In this document: positions 6,614-14,944 of the stretch, piece by piece
Layout of the letters: every line of letters starts with the position of its first letter
Position numbering within the stretch: the stretch's first letter is position 1
From: an uncultured Oscillibacter sp.
GTDB lineage: Bacteria > Bacillota > Clostridia > Oscillospirales > Oscillospiraceae
NCBI RefSeq assembly: GCF_910579365.1
Contig: NZ_CAJTUX010000034.1
Location: 11,860 to 30,505 of the forward strand
DNA: 18,646 nucleotides
Reading direction: 5' to 3'
Program-made: the position numbers and the translations under genes
The notes under the pieces: generated by a model
What the model was told of the DNA's origin: nothing
Database searches by the model: none
What the model saw: the letters and a program-made list of their open reading frames with translations, nothing else

Positions 6614-9600
6614 ATGAACGCTCAAGAAATCAAGAATATCCTGATTGCCTATCTGAGGGCAACCAACCGTGAGATTCGAATCTATCAGGAAAAAAGCATC
6701 GGCGACGCGGTGTGCGACCTGATGTCGGTGACAGACTGCCTGACGGGCTACGAGATCAAAAGCGATTTGGACAATTACCAACGGCTGGGTCGTCAAATAA
6801 AGGCCTACGACCGCTTTTTTGAGCAATGCTATATCGTCGTCGGCGGCCGCCACCTCCAATCGGCAGAGCGGAAGGTGCCCGGCCACTGGGGGATCATCAC
6901 CATTCAAAGCGACCATGTCATTGTCAACCGCCCCGCCCACGCTGGGAACCCGGACTGCGCCAGCCAGCTGGGCGCCCTCTGGAAACTGGAGCTGACCAAC
7001 CTGCTGATCAAAACCGGCCTCCCGCTGTACACCTATAAAAGCAAGCAGTACATTATCGACCAGATCGTACAGCTCGTGGACCAGGCGGAGATTAAGCGGC
7101 ATGTGGCCTATGAGCTGATGTGCCGGGACTATGCGCAGTTTGACGCGAAAGACTATTCGCTCCATTTCGGTGGAGCGAAGGGGACCGGGGGCGGTCCCAT
7201 CACGGTGAACGGCCTGCCAGCGGCGGAGATCGTGGACGCCCTGTCCGAACAGAATTTCGGACAGATGACCCTGGACCAGTGGATTGCGCTGTATGCCCAG
7301 GCAAAGGAGCTGCAAAGAAGCAAGGAGAAGGAGGAACTTTGCCTCGTGCAGGCGCAGGCGGCTCCGCGGACGCCCCACGACATCCCCTATACGGAGATTG
7401 AGGTCTCGCTGGGCGTGCCTTGGGTCAGGGAAGGGATCATCAACGACTTCACTTATTTTCTCCGCACGGGAAATGAGGCGTTTGCGGGCAAGAATGACTC
7501 GGCCCGCAAGTATGTCAGCTACGAGCCCCTGACCGGATACTGGCATGTGGAGGACAAGCAGTGTACGTACCGGAGCGCGGACAAGACGCGGGTCAGGAGC
7601 ACCTACGGCCTGCCGGACTACAGCGCGCTGTATATTCTGGAAGCCGCGCTGAATCTCCGGGAGATCCGGCGGGAGACGGAGGAGGAGACGGTGGCGGCGC
7701 TGGAAAAGCAGGAGGCCATCGAAAAGCTGTTCAAGGAGTGGGTCTGGCAGGACGAGGACCGCCGCTGGGAAATCGAGGAGGCATACAACAAGCTCTTTCA
7801 GGGCTGCCGGGCCAAAGAATACAGCGGCCGGGAACTGAACTTCCCGGAAATGAGCCCGGATGTCACGCTGTTTGACTACCAAAAGGACGCCGTCATGCGG
7901 GTGATCTCGGAAAAAAACACGCTGCTGGCTTTTGACGTGGGGGCGGGGAAGACCTACATTATGATCGCTGCCGCTATGAAAATGCGCCAGGAGGGGAAGT
8001 CCCGGAAAAACCTGTTTGTGGTGCCCAACCATATCGTGGGCCAGTGGGAGCTGATCTTCAAGCAGATGTATCCTGCGGCCAAGGTGCTGTCGGTGGACCC
8101 TGCGGCCTTTCGACCCCAGCTCCGGCAGAAGGTGCTGGGGCAGATCCAGCGCGGGGATTATGACGGCATCATCATGGCGTACAGCTGCTTTGAGATGATC
8201 CCGCTTTCGGAGGAGTGTCTGATGGAACAACTGGAGTGGAAGCTGGGGGAGTTGGACGCTTCATTGCGAGAGATGCGTTATTCACCGGGGATCGGCAGGG
8301 CGCTGGAACGAGAGAAGGTCTATATCAAAAAGCAGATTTTCGACCTGATCAGCACGCTGGAGGGCTATACAGAGACCGTCCCCCTCACCTTTGACCAGCT
8401 GGAGATCAACACGCTGTTTGTGGATGAGGCCCACAACTTCAAGAATATCCCCCTGCGGAGCAATCTAAGGAAGATTTCCGGCATCAATATCACCGGCTCC
8501 CAAAAGTGCCTGGAAATGCTCCACAAGGCGCGGTACGTCCAGGAGAGCAATCAGGGCCGGGGCGTAGTCTTTGCTACCGGCACGCCGCTGTGCAATTCGA
8601 TCTCAGACACCTACGCCATGCAGATGTACCTGCAATATGACAAGCTGAAGGAAACGCACCTGGACCGCTTTGACAACTGGGTGAAATCCTTTGCCAAGCC
8701 TGAGCGGGTATGCGAGATTGATGTGGATACGTCCAAATATCGATTTGTCCTGCGGTTCGCACGGTTTTTCAATCTACCGGAGCTTTCCAGGCTGTTTTCC
8801 CAGATTGCCACCTTTCATGCGGTGGACGACAAGGAAGGGGTTCCTCGGTTGGAGCGCTACAGCGATGTGATCCTATCCCGCAATGCAGCGCTGCAGAGCT
8901 ACATGGACCAATTGTGCCAGCGTTCGGAAAAAATACGCGCACGAAAGGTGGACAGGACTGTAGACAATATGCTTAAAGTGAGTACCGACGGCAGAAAGGC
9001 GGCGCTGGACCTGCGTCTGGTGAGACGGAATCAGCCCGCTCGAGAGAGCTCCAAGGTCTGGCGCTGTGTTCAGCAGGTTGTGGAGACTTACAAGGAGCAC
9101 GACGGGTGCAGCCAGATCATATTTTGCGACTACTCCACGCCTAAGACAGAGACGTTCAATATATACGACGAACTGAAACAGGAATTGATGAAGCAAGGTG
9201 TTCCATCCAAAGAAATTGCCTTCATTCACAGCTGCCGCTCCGAGGCAGAAAAGGTGCGGCTCTTTGAAGAGGTGAACCGCGGCGCGGTACGCGTCCTGCT
9301 GGGTTCAACCTTCAAGCTGGGCATCGGCGCCAACGTGCAGACCCGGCTCAAGGCCATCCATCACCTGGATGTACCCTGGCGGCCCTCCGACATGGTACAG
9401 CGGGAGGGCCGCATCCTCAGGAGAGGAAACCAGTACCAGGAAATCAAGATTTTCCGCTATATCGCCGAGGGAAGCTTCGATTCCTACTCCTGGCAGCTGC
9501 TGGAGACCAAACAGCGGTTTATTTCCCAATTTTTGAGCGGCTCGGAATACCAGCGTTCCGCCTCCGACCTGGAGGAAAATGTATTGACCTACGCGCAGGT

Positions 9601-10225
9601 CAAGGCCCTGGCCATCTCCCAGCCGCTGATGAAGGTGCTGGCTGAGAAAGAAAATGAACTGCGCCGCTTGCAGCTGCTCTCCAACAACTATGTTCACACA
9701 CAGGAAGCCCATCGACAAACTATCACTGAGCGGGAGAAAGAGCTGACAATTCTCAAAGAAAGGCTTGCGGCTACCGAACGGAATATCAGCTATGTGGGCG
9801 GCATTTCTGAGGACGGCTTTCAGGCCGCTTACCAAAATGTGAAGGGGGTACTGACTGAGGATGTGATTTTGGGCAGGACAGCTTCTCCCCCGGAACTGTC
9901 GGTCTTGGGGTTCGGAATTGCAATCCCGGGAGTCGAGCAGCAGAACGCCAAAAAGCCCTATATTGTTCTGTCCCGCAATGGAGCGGACTATCCGATCGAC
10001 ATGGGACCATCCTCTGCCGGGAACGCACGCCGTGTGGTGAATTTTTTGAAACGGTTTCACGAACTTCCCAAGCGCATCGGAGAACAGCGGGACGAATGTC
10101 TGAGGGAAATCGAGCGTCTGAAGAAATTGAGTCGGGAGACAAACCCCTATTTGGATAATATGAGGTCTTTGGAGAAAGAGATCATACAAATACGCTCCAA
10201 AATCACTGTACCGAATGGAATATAA
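6614..10225 (+). CDS. Sce7726-type nuclease fused to SNF2-family helicase
   Basis: This 1203-residue protein has two recognisable parts. Residues about 1-105 look like an Sce7726/MmcB-type PD-(D/E)XK nuclease domain: Asp35 in AVCDLM, then Glu47-x-Lys49 in GYEIKSDLDNY, Gln61 and Tyr65 in RQIKAYDRFF, then YIVVGGRH and HWGIITI. Residues about 425-1000 form a superfamily 2 SNF2-type helicase/translocase, with Walker A DVGAGKT (441-447), VDEAHNFKN (603-611), ATGTPLCNS, and motif VI QREGRILRRGNQ (929-940). Residues about 1010-1060 and the C-terminus are charged and probably coiled coil. The middle region (105-420) is unassigned. All key residues are present, so both activities are plausible. ATG follows GGGGAGG, 20 bases after the PolC-like stop, so it belongs to the same operon. 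No terminator is visible after its TAA. Confidence 0.85.
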   Translation: MNAQEIKNILIAYLRATNREIRIYQEKSIGDAVCDLMSVTDCLTGYEIKSDLDNYQRLGRQIKAYDRFFEQCYIVVGGRHLQSAERKVPGHWGIITIQSDHVIVNRPAHAGNPDCASQLGALWKLELTNLLIKTGLPLYTYKSKQYIIDQIVQLVDQAEIKRHVAYELMCRDYAQFDAKDYSLHFGGAKGTGGGPITVNGLPAAEIVDALSEQNFGQMTLDQWIALYAQAKELQRSKEKEELCLVQAQAAPRTPHDIPYTEIEVSLGVPWVREGIINDFTYFLRTGNEAFAGKNDSARKYVSYEPLTGYWHVEDKQCTYRSADKTRVRSTYGLPDYSALYILEAALNLREIRRETEEETVAALEKQEAIEKLFKEWVWQDEDRRWEIEEAYNKLFQGCRAKEYSGRELNFPEMSPDVTLFDYQKDAVMRVISEKNTLLAFDVGAGKTYIMIAAAMKMRQEGKSRKNLFVVPNHIVGQWELIFKQMYPAAKVLSVDPAAFRPQLRQKVLGQIQRGDYDGIIMAYSCFEMIPLSEECLMEQLEWKLGELDASLREMRYSPGIGRALEREKVYIKKQIFDLISTLEGYTETVPLTFDQLEINTLFVDEAHNFKNIPLRSNLRKISGINITGSQKCLEMLHKARYVQESNQGRGVVFATGTPLCNSISDTYAMQMYLQYDKLKETHLDRFDNWVKSFAKPERVCEIDVDTSKYRFVLRFARFFNLPELSRLFSQIATFHAVDDKEGVPRLERYSDVILSRNAALQSYMDQLCQRSEKIRARKVDRTVDNMLKVSTDGRKAALDLRLVRRNQPARESSKVWRCVQQVVETYKEHDGCSQIIFCDYSTPKTETFNIYDELKQELMKQGVPSKEIAFIHSCRSEAEKVRLFEEVNRGAVRVLLGSTFKLGIGANVQTRLKAIHHLDVPWRPSDMVQREGRILRRGNQYQEIKIFRYIAEGSFDSYSWQLLETKQRFISQFLSGSEYQRSASDLEENVLTYAQVKALAISQPLMKVLAEKENELRRLQLLSNNYVHTQEAHRQTITEREKELTILKERLAATERNISYVGGISEDGFQAAYQNVKGVLTEDVILGRTASPPELSVLGFGIAIPGVEQQNAKKPYIVLSRNGADYPIDMGPSSAGNARRVVNFLKRFHELPKRIGEQRDECLREIERLKKLSRETNPYLDNMRSLEKEIIQIRSKITVPNGI

Positions 10226-10266
10226 ATTTGATGAAAAGCTAATTTTTCAAAGAGGTATGAGCGGAT

Positions 10267-10290
10267 CCCTGTACTTGTTTTAGTATAGGG
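10267..10290. promoter_or_regulatory. Palindromic operator copy for cassette B
   Basis: The arms CCCTGTAC (10267-10274) and GTATAGGG (10283-10290) pair at 7 of 8 positions around an 8-base spacer. Together with the following GGGGCGTGCTA, the block matches the cassette A element at 3494-3527 at all but about four positions. It stands alone here, with no WYL gene beside it. Confidence 0.7.
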
Positions 10291-10304
10291 GGGCGTGCTA
10301 TACT
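10275..10304 (+). promoter_or_regulatory. Promoter of cassette B (extended -10)
   Basis: A -35 TTGTTT (10275-10280), 18 bases, then an extended -10 TGCTATACT (TATACT at 10299-10304). Position and spacing relative to the palindrome are the same as in cassette A. Confidence 0.55.
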
Positions 10305-10351
10305 CCAGGAACAAATCTAACGGGACGCCCCCAAATTTGGAGGACTCTAAT

Positions 10352-10889
10352 ATGCGGCATATTAAAATTGGCAGTCTGACTTTGCTGGCAGGTGGCACCC
10401 GGCTGGAACGGGAAGAGGAAATGGGCGAATATCAAAGCGCCGCCCGCTTCATAGAGGCCGCTATCCGGGACACGCAAACACATGACAGCGGCGTACTCTT
10501 GACCCAACTGCCCACTGTTCCGCGTTTTTGCGCTGTCGGAGGTGCAGTTGATCGGTGGAAAATCGATGGCAGAACAGCTTTTATCCGCTCTTCTGATGGA
10601 GCGCCAGCGCCAGGGGCTTCCCACCGTACTGGATATGGCCCGGCAAGCGGCGTTCAGGATGGCTCCGAAACCGGGGCGGGTAGTTCTGAGCGCGGTTTTA
10701 AGTATCACTGCCAGTGTGGAAGTCGATGTCGGCCTTGAGGCGGTTGAGGAGGTGGCTCATACAATTCCGCAAGGCATCTTGGAAGATGAAAATATAGACT
10801 TTGTCCTGGGCGGTATGGAACGCTCCGATGAGGGAGCCAGTTTCGTACTTGCCACCACAGAGAGGCTTGTTAAGGAGGGAACACCATGA
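10352..10889 (+). pseudogene. FtsZ C-terminal-domain-like protein, frameshifted (cassette B copy)
   Basis: The ATG at 10352 follows GGAGG. The first frame reads sensibly to about LPTVPRF and then becomes low-complexity nonsense to 10738. The useful continuation (ALSEVQLIGGKSMAEQLL onward) is in a different frame ending at 10889, and skipping one base in the T-run at 10525-10529 joins them into about 178 residues. The C-terminal half resembles the cassette A protein and FtsZ: QAAFRMAPKPGRVVLSAVLS, then DENIDFVLGGM and SFVLATTE, as in the FtsZ DANIIFG...VTVIAT unit. The N-terminus is longer than, and different from, copy A. Its stop overlaps the next start as ATGA. A sequencing error or recoding at the T-run would make it a functional gene. 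Confidence 0.6.
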
Positions 10890-11599
10890 CCTATGTAATG
10901 TCGGACATTCACGGCCATTATGACAAATATCGGGAGATGCTGGAGACGATCGAGTTCGCGGCAGACGACACCCTCTATGTGCTGGGGGATGTATTGGACC
11001 GGGGATCAGACGGGTTCAAGACCCTGTTGGACATGGCGGCGCGGCCCAACGTGATCGGGCTTCTGGGGAACCACGAGCTGCTGGCCGCCGCAGTGCTGCC
11101 GTCCCTTTTGCGCACCATGCGCCAGGGGGAGGAACAGCCGTTGAGTGAATCGGAACAGGAGCAGATGCAGGAATGGATTCAAAACGGAGGAAAGGCGTCC
11201 ATTCTGCAATTTCTCCAGCTCGGCGGGGAAGAAATGGAGACAGTATGCGAGTATCTTCCGGAGTTATCCGCCTATGAGGAAATCACCGTGCAGGGGCGGC
11301 AGTTTCTTCTGGTCCACGCCGGATTGGAGCATTTCTCCCCCGCCCGCTCTCTGGAAGAGTATGACTTGGAGGATTTTCTGTTCTGCCGCCCTAATCTGGA
11401 TGCCGCCTATTTTCCGGATAAAACCCTTGTCTTTGGGCACACGCCTACCCGGCTGCTCTACCAGCAGATTGGGGAGCTGGGACAACCGGACCGGATTTTT
11501 CATCGCGGCATGATGATTGGAATTGACTGCGGCTGTGCCTATCCCGGCGGACGGCTGGGGTGTTTGTGTCTGGATACGATGGAAGAATTTTATGTATAG
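10886..11599 (+). CDS. Metallophosphoesterase, serine/threonine phosphatase-like (intact)
   Basis: This is a 237-residue calcineurin-like phosphoesterase of the PPP type. All metal-binding boxes are in place: D7 and H9 in SDIHGHYD, GDVLDRG (34-40), GNHE (61-64), His144 in LLVHAGLEHF, and His185 in FGHTPT. It could be a protein phosphatase or a nucleotide hydrolase (diadenosine tetraphosphatase-like); the sequence does not decide. AAGGAGG precedes the ATG, which overlaps the FtsZ-like stop by four bases (ATGA). It is the intact counterpart of the deleted gene at 3994. Being cytoplasmic and coupled to the FtsZ-like gene, it probably works with that protein; the coupling is seen, the function is inferred. 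Confidence 0.9.
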   Translation: MTYVMSDIHGHYDKYREMLETIEFAADDTLYVLGDVLDRGSDGFKTLLDMAARPNVIGLLGNHELLAAAVLPSLLRTMRQGEEQPLSESEQEQMQEWIQNGGKASILQFLQLGGEEMETVCEYLPELSAYEEITVQGRQFLLVHAGLEHFSPARSLEEYDLEDFLFCRPNLDAAYFPDKTLVFGHTPTRLLYQQIGELGQPDRIFHRGMMIGIDCGCAYPGGRLGCLCLDTMEEFYV

Positions 11600-11650
11600 A
11601 TGAAACCGGTCCTGTTCATGGATAAAATTCATTTTCAGAAGGAAAATGTT

Positions 11651-12433
11651 ATGGAAAACAATCTGGAGTTTGTCATTAAGAGCGCTGTTCTGGTCCATTA
11701 CTGCGGCCCCAGCGGGGATGTGGTCATCCCAAAGGGCGTTTGGGAGATTGGCTGGGCGGCTTTTGCGAACTGACGCAGCCTGACCAGTGTGGTAATTCCG
11801 GAGGGCGTCACAAAAATTAATGAGGATGCCTTCTCGGGCTGTCACAGTTTGACCAGTGTAACCATCCCGGCAAGCATGACTGAGATTGTCCCATGGGCTT
11901 TCCAGGACTGCATAAGCCTGACAGACATAACCATCCCAAAGGGTGTTGCCGTGATCGAGATGAGAGCCTTCCAAGGCTGTACCGGACTGAAAACCGTGAC
12001 TGTCCCGAGGGATACCGATATTGGCCTGTTGGCATTTGTGGGCTGCGAGGGATTGGCTGACGAGCGGGGTATGGTGATCGTCAACGGCATTTTGTTCGAT
12101 TACAGCGGTCCCGACTTGGATGTGACCGTCCCGGAAGGCATCACCGCAATCAGCGGCTGGGACTTCCGCCGCAACGCCAGCGTAACAATACCGGAAAGCG
12201 TCAATGAGATTGAAGCGATTAATCAGTTTGATGATGATATGGAATATAGCGAAAATCTAATCATCCGCGCTCCCGCCGGAAGCTATGCGGAACAGTACGC
12301 CGCAGAGCACGGCATCCCGCTGGAACCCGTGCCAGATCAACTAAGGAACGGATCGTTAAAACAGTTTCTTCCGGTTCGCTTTGCCGGTGAGGGTACAATG
12401 GAGGGGGGTTATGGAAAGCAGGCCAAGAGTTGA
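11651..12433 (+). pseudogene. BspA-type leucine-rich repeat protein with premature TGA
   Basis: About 260 codons encode at least five LRR_5/BspA-type repeats of roughly 23 residues (VTIP.S.TEI...AF.GC.SLTS). The usual C-terminal motif IRAPAGSYAEQYAAEHGIP is present. The start MENNLEF at 11651 has AAGGA 8 bases upstream; an in-frame ATG at 11600 directly follows the phosphoesterase stop. Codon 41 (11771-11773) is TGA where the repeat consensus has Cys (AF.NC.SLTS), one base from TGC, so the gene is broken unless read through; an internal start could give a shorter protein from codon ~47. There is no signal peptide or membrane anchor. Such repeats bind proteins. This gene is missing from cassette A, where the phosphoesterase runs directly into the PolC-like gene. 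Confidence 0.8.
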
Positions 12434-12986
12434 GCTGAGCTGCCACACATATTATAGCAGTATGGACGGCATCCTTTCTCCGCAGGATTGGATCAATATC
12501 GCCTGGGAAAGTGGATTCCGGGCGCTGGCGATTACAGACTTTCAGGATGTACAGGCTTTTTGGAAGGCGGCGAAGGCTGTAGAGAGCTTGCGCAGGGAAG
12601 CGGAGCCGGAAGCGTTTGATTTCAAGATTCTCTATGGCTTGGAAACTGTTCTGGAGGACGGATGCCTGATTCATCTTCTTGTGCAGAATCAGGCGGGGCT
12701 GGAGCAGCTTTACCGGCTGTTGGAAATTGCCCGGCAAGATCGGGAGCGGCCATTCCTGCGCAAAACGGAGATCCGTGCGCATCGAAACGGGCTGCTGATT
12801 GGCTGCCCCGGTATGGATGGGGAAGTTTTCCGAGGGATTGAGGATCATCTGGATGACGACAGCCTAGAAGAGATCGGCGGATTTTATGACTATTTATCGG
12901 TTTTGCCGCCATGTCATTACCAGCAGTGGTCCAAGCCGGGAAAAGACTTGATTCTCAAGATCTCTGCTCTTGGCAAACGATTTTGA
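12411..12986 (+). CDS. Truncated PolC-like protein, degenerate PHP part only (cassette B copy)
   Basis: This 191-residue protein is a close paralog of residues ~29-221 of the 766-residue protein at 4294. It keeps VELSCHTYYSSMDGILSP (PolC ELHLHTKMSTMDA), ALAITDFQDV, ILYGLETVLEDG, LLIGCPGMDGEVFRG and FYDYLSVLPP.HY. It stops at SALGKRF, at the point where copy A has its tandem duplication. The first His of the HLH motif is Ser and the ITDH His is Phe, so PHP metal binding is doubtful. The ATG at 12411 follows GGAGGGGGG and overlaps the LRR gene by 23 bases. It may be a remnant, or a small standalone protein. I found no remnant of the polymerase part in the 100 bases that follow. Confidence 0.78.
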   Translation: MESRPRVELSCHTYYSSMDGILSPQDWINIAWESGFRALAITDFQDVQAFWKAAKAVESLRREAEPEAFDFKILYGLETVLEDGCLIHLLVQNQAGLEQLYRLLEIARQDRERPFLRKTEIRAHRNGLLIGCPGMDGEVFRGIEDHLDDDSLEEIGGFYDYLSVLPPCHYQQWSKPGKDLILKISALGKRF

Positions 12987-13088
12987 AATTATATTAATAA
13001 GTCCCTGGATGGCCCCAGTGGGGAGGGGGATGAAACCGCCCAAACGCTGATTGCCGCTAACAGGGATCGTTGGAAAGGGCGTTTACAT

Positions 13089-13565
13089 ATGAATACGGAT
13101 TTAAAGGCACATGTGCTTCACCTTTTGGAAACCTACCCGAAGCGCAAACGGCAAATTGATGCCCTGTATTATGAACTGACCCATCCTGCTCAGGTGTCTC
13201 CTGCCGAACAGCTTGAAGCGATGAACTATGCACACAGCAATGCGGATGGCAAACCTGGCGTGGGCCATGTCTCCAATAAAACCCTCTACATCGCTCTGAA
13301 CTACCAGGAGAAGGCCGAGAAGCTGAATGCCGAAGTTGCGGACGAAGTGGCCGGGCTGGTACAAGAACAGTCGCGTCTTGAATACTATGTAAGTCTTCTG
13401 GAGCCTCGGCAGACTGAGGTGATTCAGAGAACCTACTTCAAGCCGGAGTCTCAGGAGACCATCGCTAAGGCGCGGAACATCTCCGTAAGGACAGCCCAAA
13501 CGGTTAAGGGCCAGGCGATGGATACCCTTGTGGAACTCTACAGTTTCACCAAGGAGCTGCATTGA
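13089..13565 (+). CDS. Sigma-70 region 4-like / phage-type transcriptional regulator
   Basis: This is a 158-residue protein of the type seen in phage late-transcription regulators (ArpU/RinA-like). The N-terminal 90 residues are helical and charged. Residues about 96-150 read SRLEYYVSLLEPRQTEVIQ, then ETIAKARNISVRTAQTVKGQAM, a sigma region 4 helix-turn-helix. The ATG at 13089 follows GGAAAGGG. The reading frame is open upstream to a TGA at 12984-12986 with plausible amino acids, so an N-terminally longer ancestor cannot be excluded. It lies between the truncated PolC-like gene and a recombinase fragment and probably belongs to a prophage or element layer separate from the cassettes. The exact family is uncertain. 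Confidence 0.6.
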   Translation: MNTDLKAHVLHLLETYPKRKRQIDALYYELTHPAQVSPAEQLEAMNYAHSNADGKPGVGHVSNKTLYIALNYQEKAEKLNAEVADEVAGLVQEQSRLEYYVSLLEPRQTEVIQRTYFKPESQETIAKARNISVRTAQTVKGQAMDTLVELYSFTKELH

Positions 13566-13583
13566 GCTGGCTTTGCGGGATAA

Positions 13584-13724
13584 TTGCGGCTGAATACCGA
13601 TACGGGCTACATCTACGTTAATGATCTGGGGGTTCCTTACCAGCCGAATTATCTTACGCAGCATTTTAAAATCCTGCTGAGGAACAAGGGGCTTCGGATC
13701 ATTCGATTTCACGATCTTCGTCAC
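13584..13724 (+). pseudogene. Tyrosine recombinase fragment, left half of an interrupted gene
   Basis: Bases 13584-13724 encode NTDTGYIYVNDLGVPYQPNY and then IIRFHDLRH, the catalytic-domain start of a tyrosine recombinase up to the first box. The sequence then stops resembling a recombinase. The continuation (HTCASLLLKNGVSM...) appears at 15627, so the gene was split inside the HDLRH-T box. An in-frame TAA at 13581-13583 and the missing N-terminal domain show it had also lost its 5' part. The same frame stays open to 13913 with unrelated residues. The family is certain; the shared origin of the two halves is strongly supported by the matching break. Confidence 0.82.
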
Positions 13725-13928
13725 CCAAATGTCAAGCCCAAAACAAAGAATTTTTATTCGCTTTTACGAATAAATGGTCAGGCATCTGGGCATATCGTCG
13801 CATATTTCCTTCCTGCTAGTCATCCTGCAAAACTTCACGACAGACTGGAATTTGCCGTGATGATTGTTATTCAAAAAGAGGGAATATTCTTTGATGGCTC
13901 TGCGCTAAGTTAATATGCGTAACATACA

Positions 13929-14876
13929 TTATTTTTCAACGCGAGCATATAGCCTGACAAACCCTTCATCCTGCATCACTTCGAAAGAAATCTCATCGCC
14001 ATATTCGATGTAAGAATATCCACCGTCTGGATAGTCATAATATGTATTTTCTCCACCAGTGAATTCTAAGTAATACCCAATGCTTGTAGGGTAAGCGCAA
14101 ACGCTGGCTACTACCTCCCCCCTGTTCGTAAACACAACATGGGTCATGCCCTCACTGACACTTTCTTTCAATGCGGGACTCTTTGAGCCGGTGATCCTCT
14201 CAATGCGGTCGATTGATGTATAGGGATCAAATGTGTATACAGTTGTCCATTCAAAGGGAACGATTGCCTCCAGAGTAACGCTGTTACTATGCAACGTGGA
14301 TAGTACATTTTTCAGTTTGGCGTTATTCAAGTAGATTCTGGGATCTCCGAAAATGAGATAAAAAGCGCACAATACCCCGATAATTACAAGTACAATACTG
14401 TGCCACAGTTCTGATTGTTTCCACGCCTTCTCTTCTTCCGCACTTAAAACTCCCGTTCCCCACTCCCCGTTTTCCACACGTAGCCGTTTCTGCTTTGAAA
14501 CATACCAGCAAAACCAGATCGCATATCCTAACGCGATCAGTAAAAGTCCAATTAAGATTACTCGGAGCAGCGTTGTTGAGGGACAGGTCGCAGCCAACAG
14601 ACCAGCGAACAGGATCAGGAGAATCGGGATATCTGCCGCAACGTATGCAAATCTTCCAAACAGATCATGATACAAGACTTTTCCTTGCCGCGCCCGTTTC
14701 ACATCCTCATCATAAGCCTCCTGGGAAAACGCCGTGGTCAGTCCTTTAACAGACAGATATCCAATAAATAGGATCCAAACGATATCCGACAACCTCTCAA
14801 AGGTCATCGCTTTTATAACAACGAATGTGCAGCCCAGCAGAGATGCCAGCAAGGTTTTCAGACTAACTAATTTCAT
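13929..14876 (-). CDS. Polytopic membrane protein of unknown function
   Basis: This is a 315-residue protein with about five predicted membrane segments, at residues 7-23, 29-48, 78-97, 104-126 and 159-177. A charged loop (130-155) and a soluble, aromatic-rich C-terminal domain (about 180-315) follow, probably outside the membrane. I recognise no catalytic or transport motif. The ATG at 14876 has AGAAGG about 8 bases upstream, and a consensus promoter lies 70-100 bases upstream, so it is a monocistronic cargo gene. The 5' untranslated region is about 60 bases. It resides in the DNA that splits the recombinase. No function can be assigned. Confidence 0.75.
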   Translation of the reverse strand: MKLVSLKTLLASLLGCTFVVIKAMTFERLSDIVWILFIGYLSVKGLTTAFSQEAYDEDVKRARQGKVLYHDLFGRFAYVAADIPILLILFAGLLAATCPSTTLLRVILIGLLLIALGYAIWFCWYVSKQKRLRVENGEWGTGVLSAEEEKAWKQSELWHSIVLVIIGVLCAFYLIFGDPRIYLNNAKLKNVLSTLHSNSVTLEAIVPFEWTTVYTFDPYTSIDRIERITGSKSPALKESVSEGMTHVVFTNRGEVVASVCAYPTSIGYYLEFTGGENTYYDYPDGGYSYIEYGDEISFEVMQDEGFVRLYARVEK

Positions 14877-14944
14877 GAAAACACCTTCTCAAAAGTTCGG
14901 TATCACCACCGCAAATTCCAATTCTTCGCCTTAGTGTTGTGTGT

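Noticed and set aside
6506..8230. Minus-strand open frame of 574 codons
   Set aside because: It lies antisense to the Sce7726-SNF2 gene, which has conserved motifs throughout. The antisense protein is Leu/His/Arg-rich as expected for a GC-rich shadow frame.
11651..12433. TGA in the LRR gene as selenocysteine or recoded codon
   Set aside because: No SECIS-like hairpin is evident right after the codon, LRR proteins are not selenoproteins, and TGA ends several other genes here. A simple nonsense mutation is more likely.
13725..13913. Continuation of the recombinase frame as a real C-terminus
   Set aside because: The residues after HDLRH do not match any recombinase box, and the true continuation is found at 15627.
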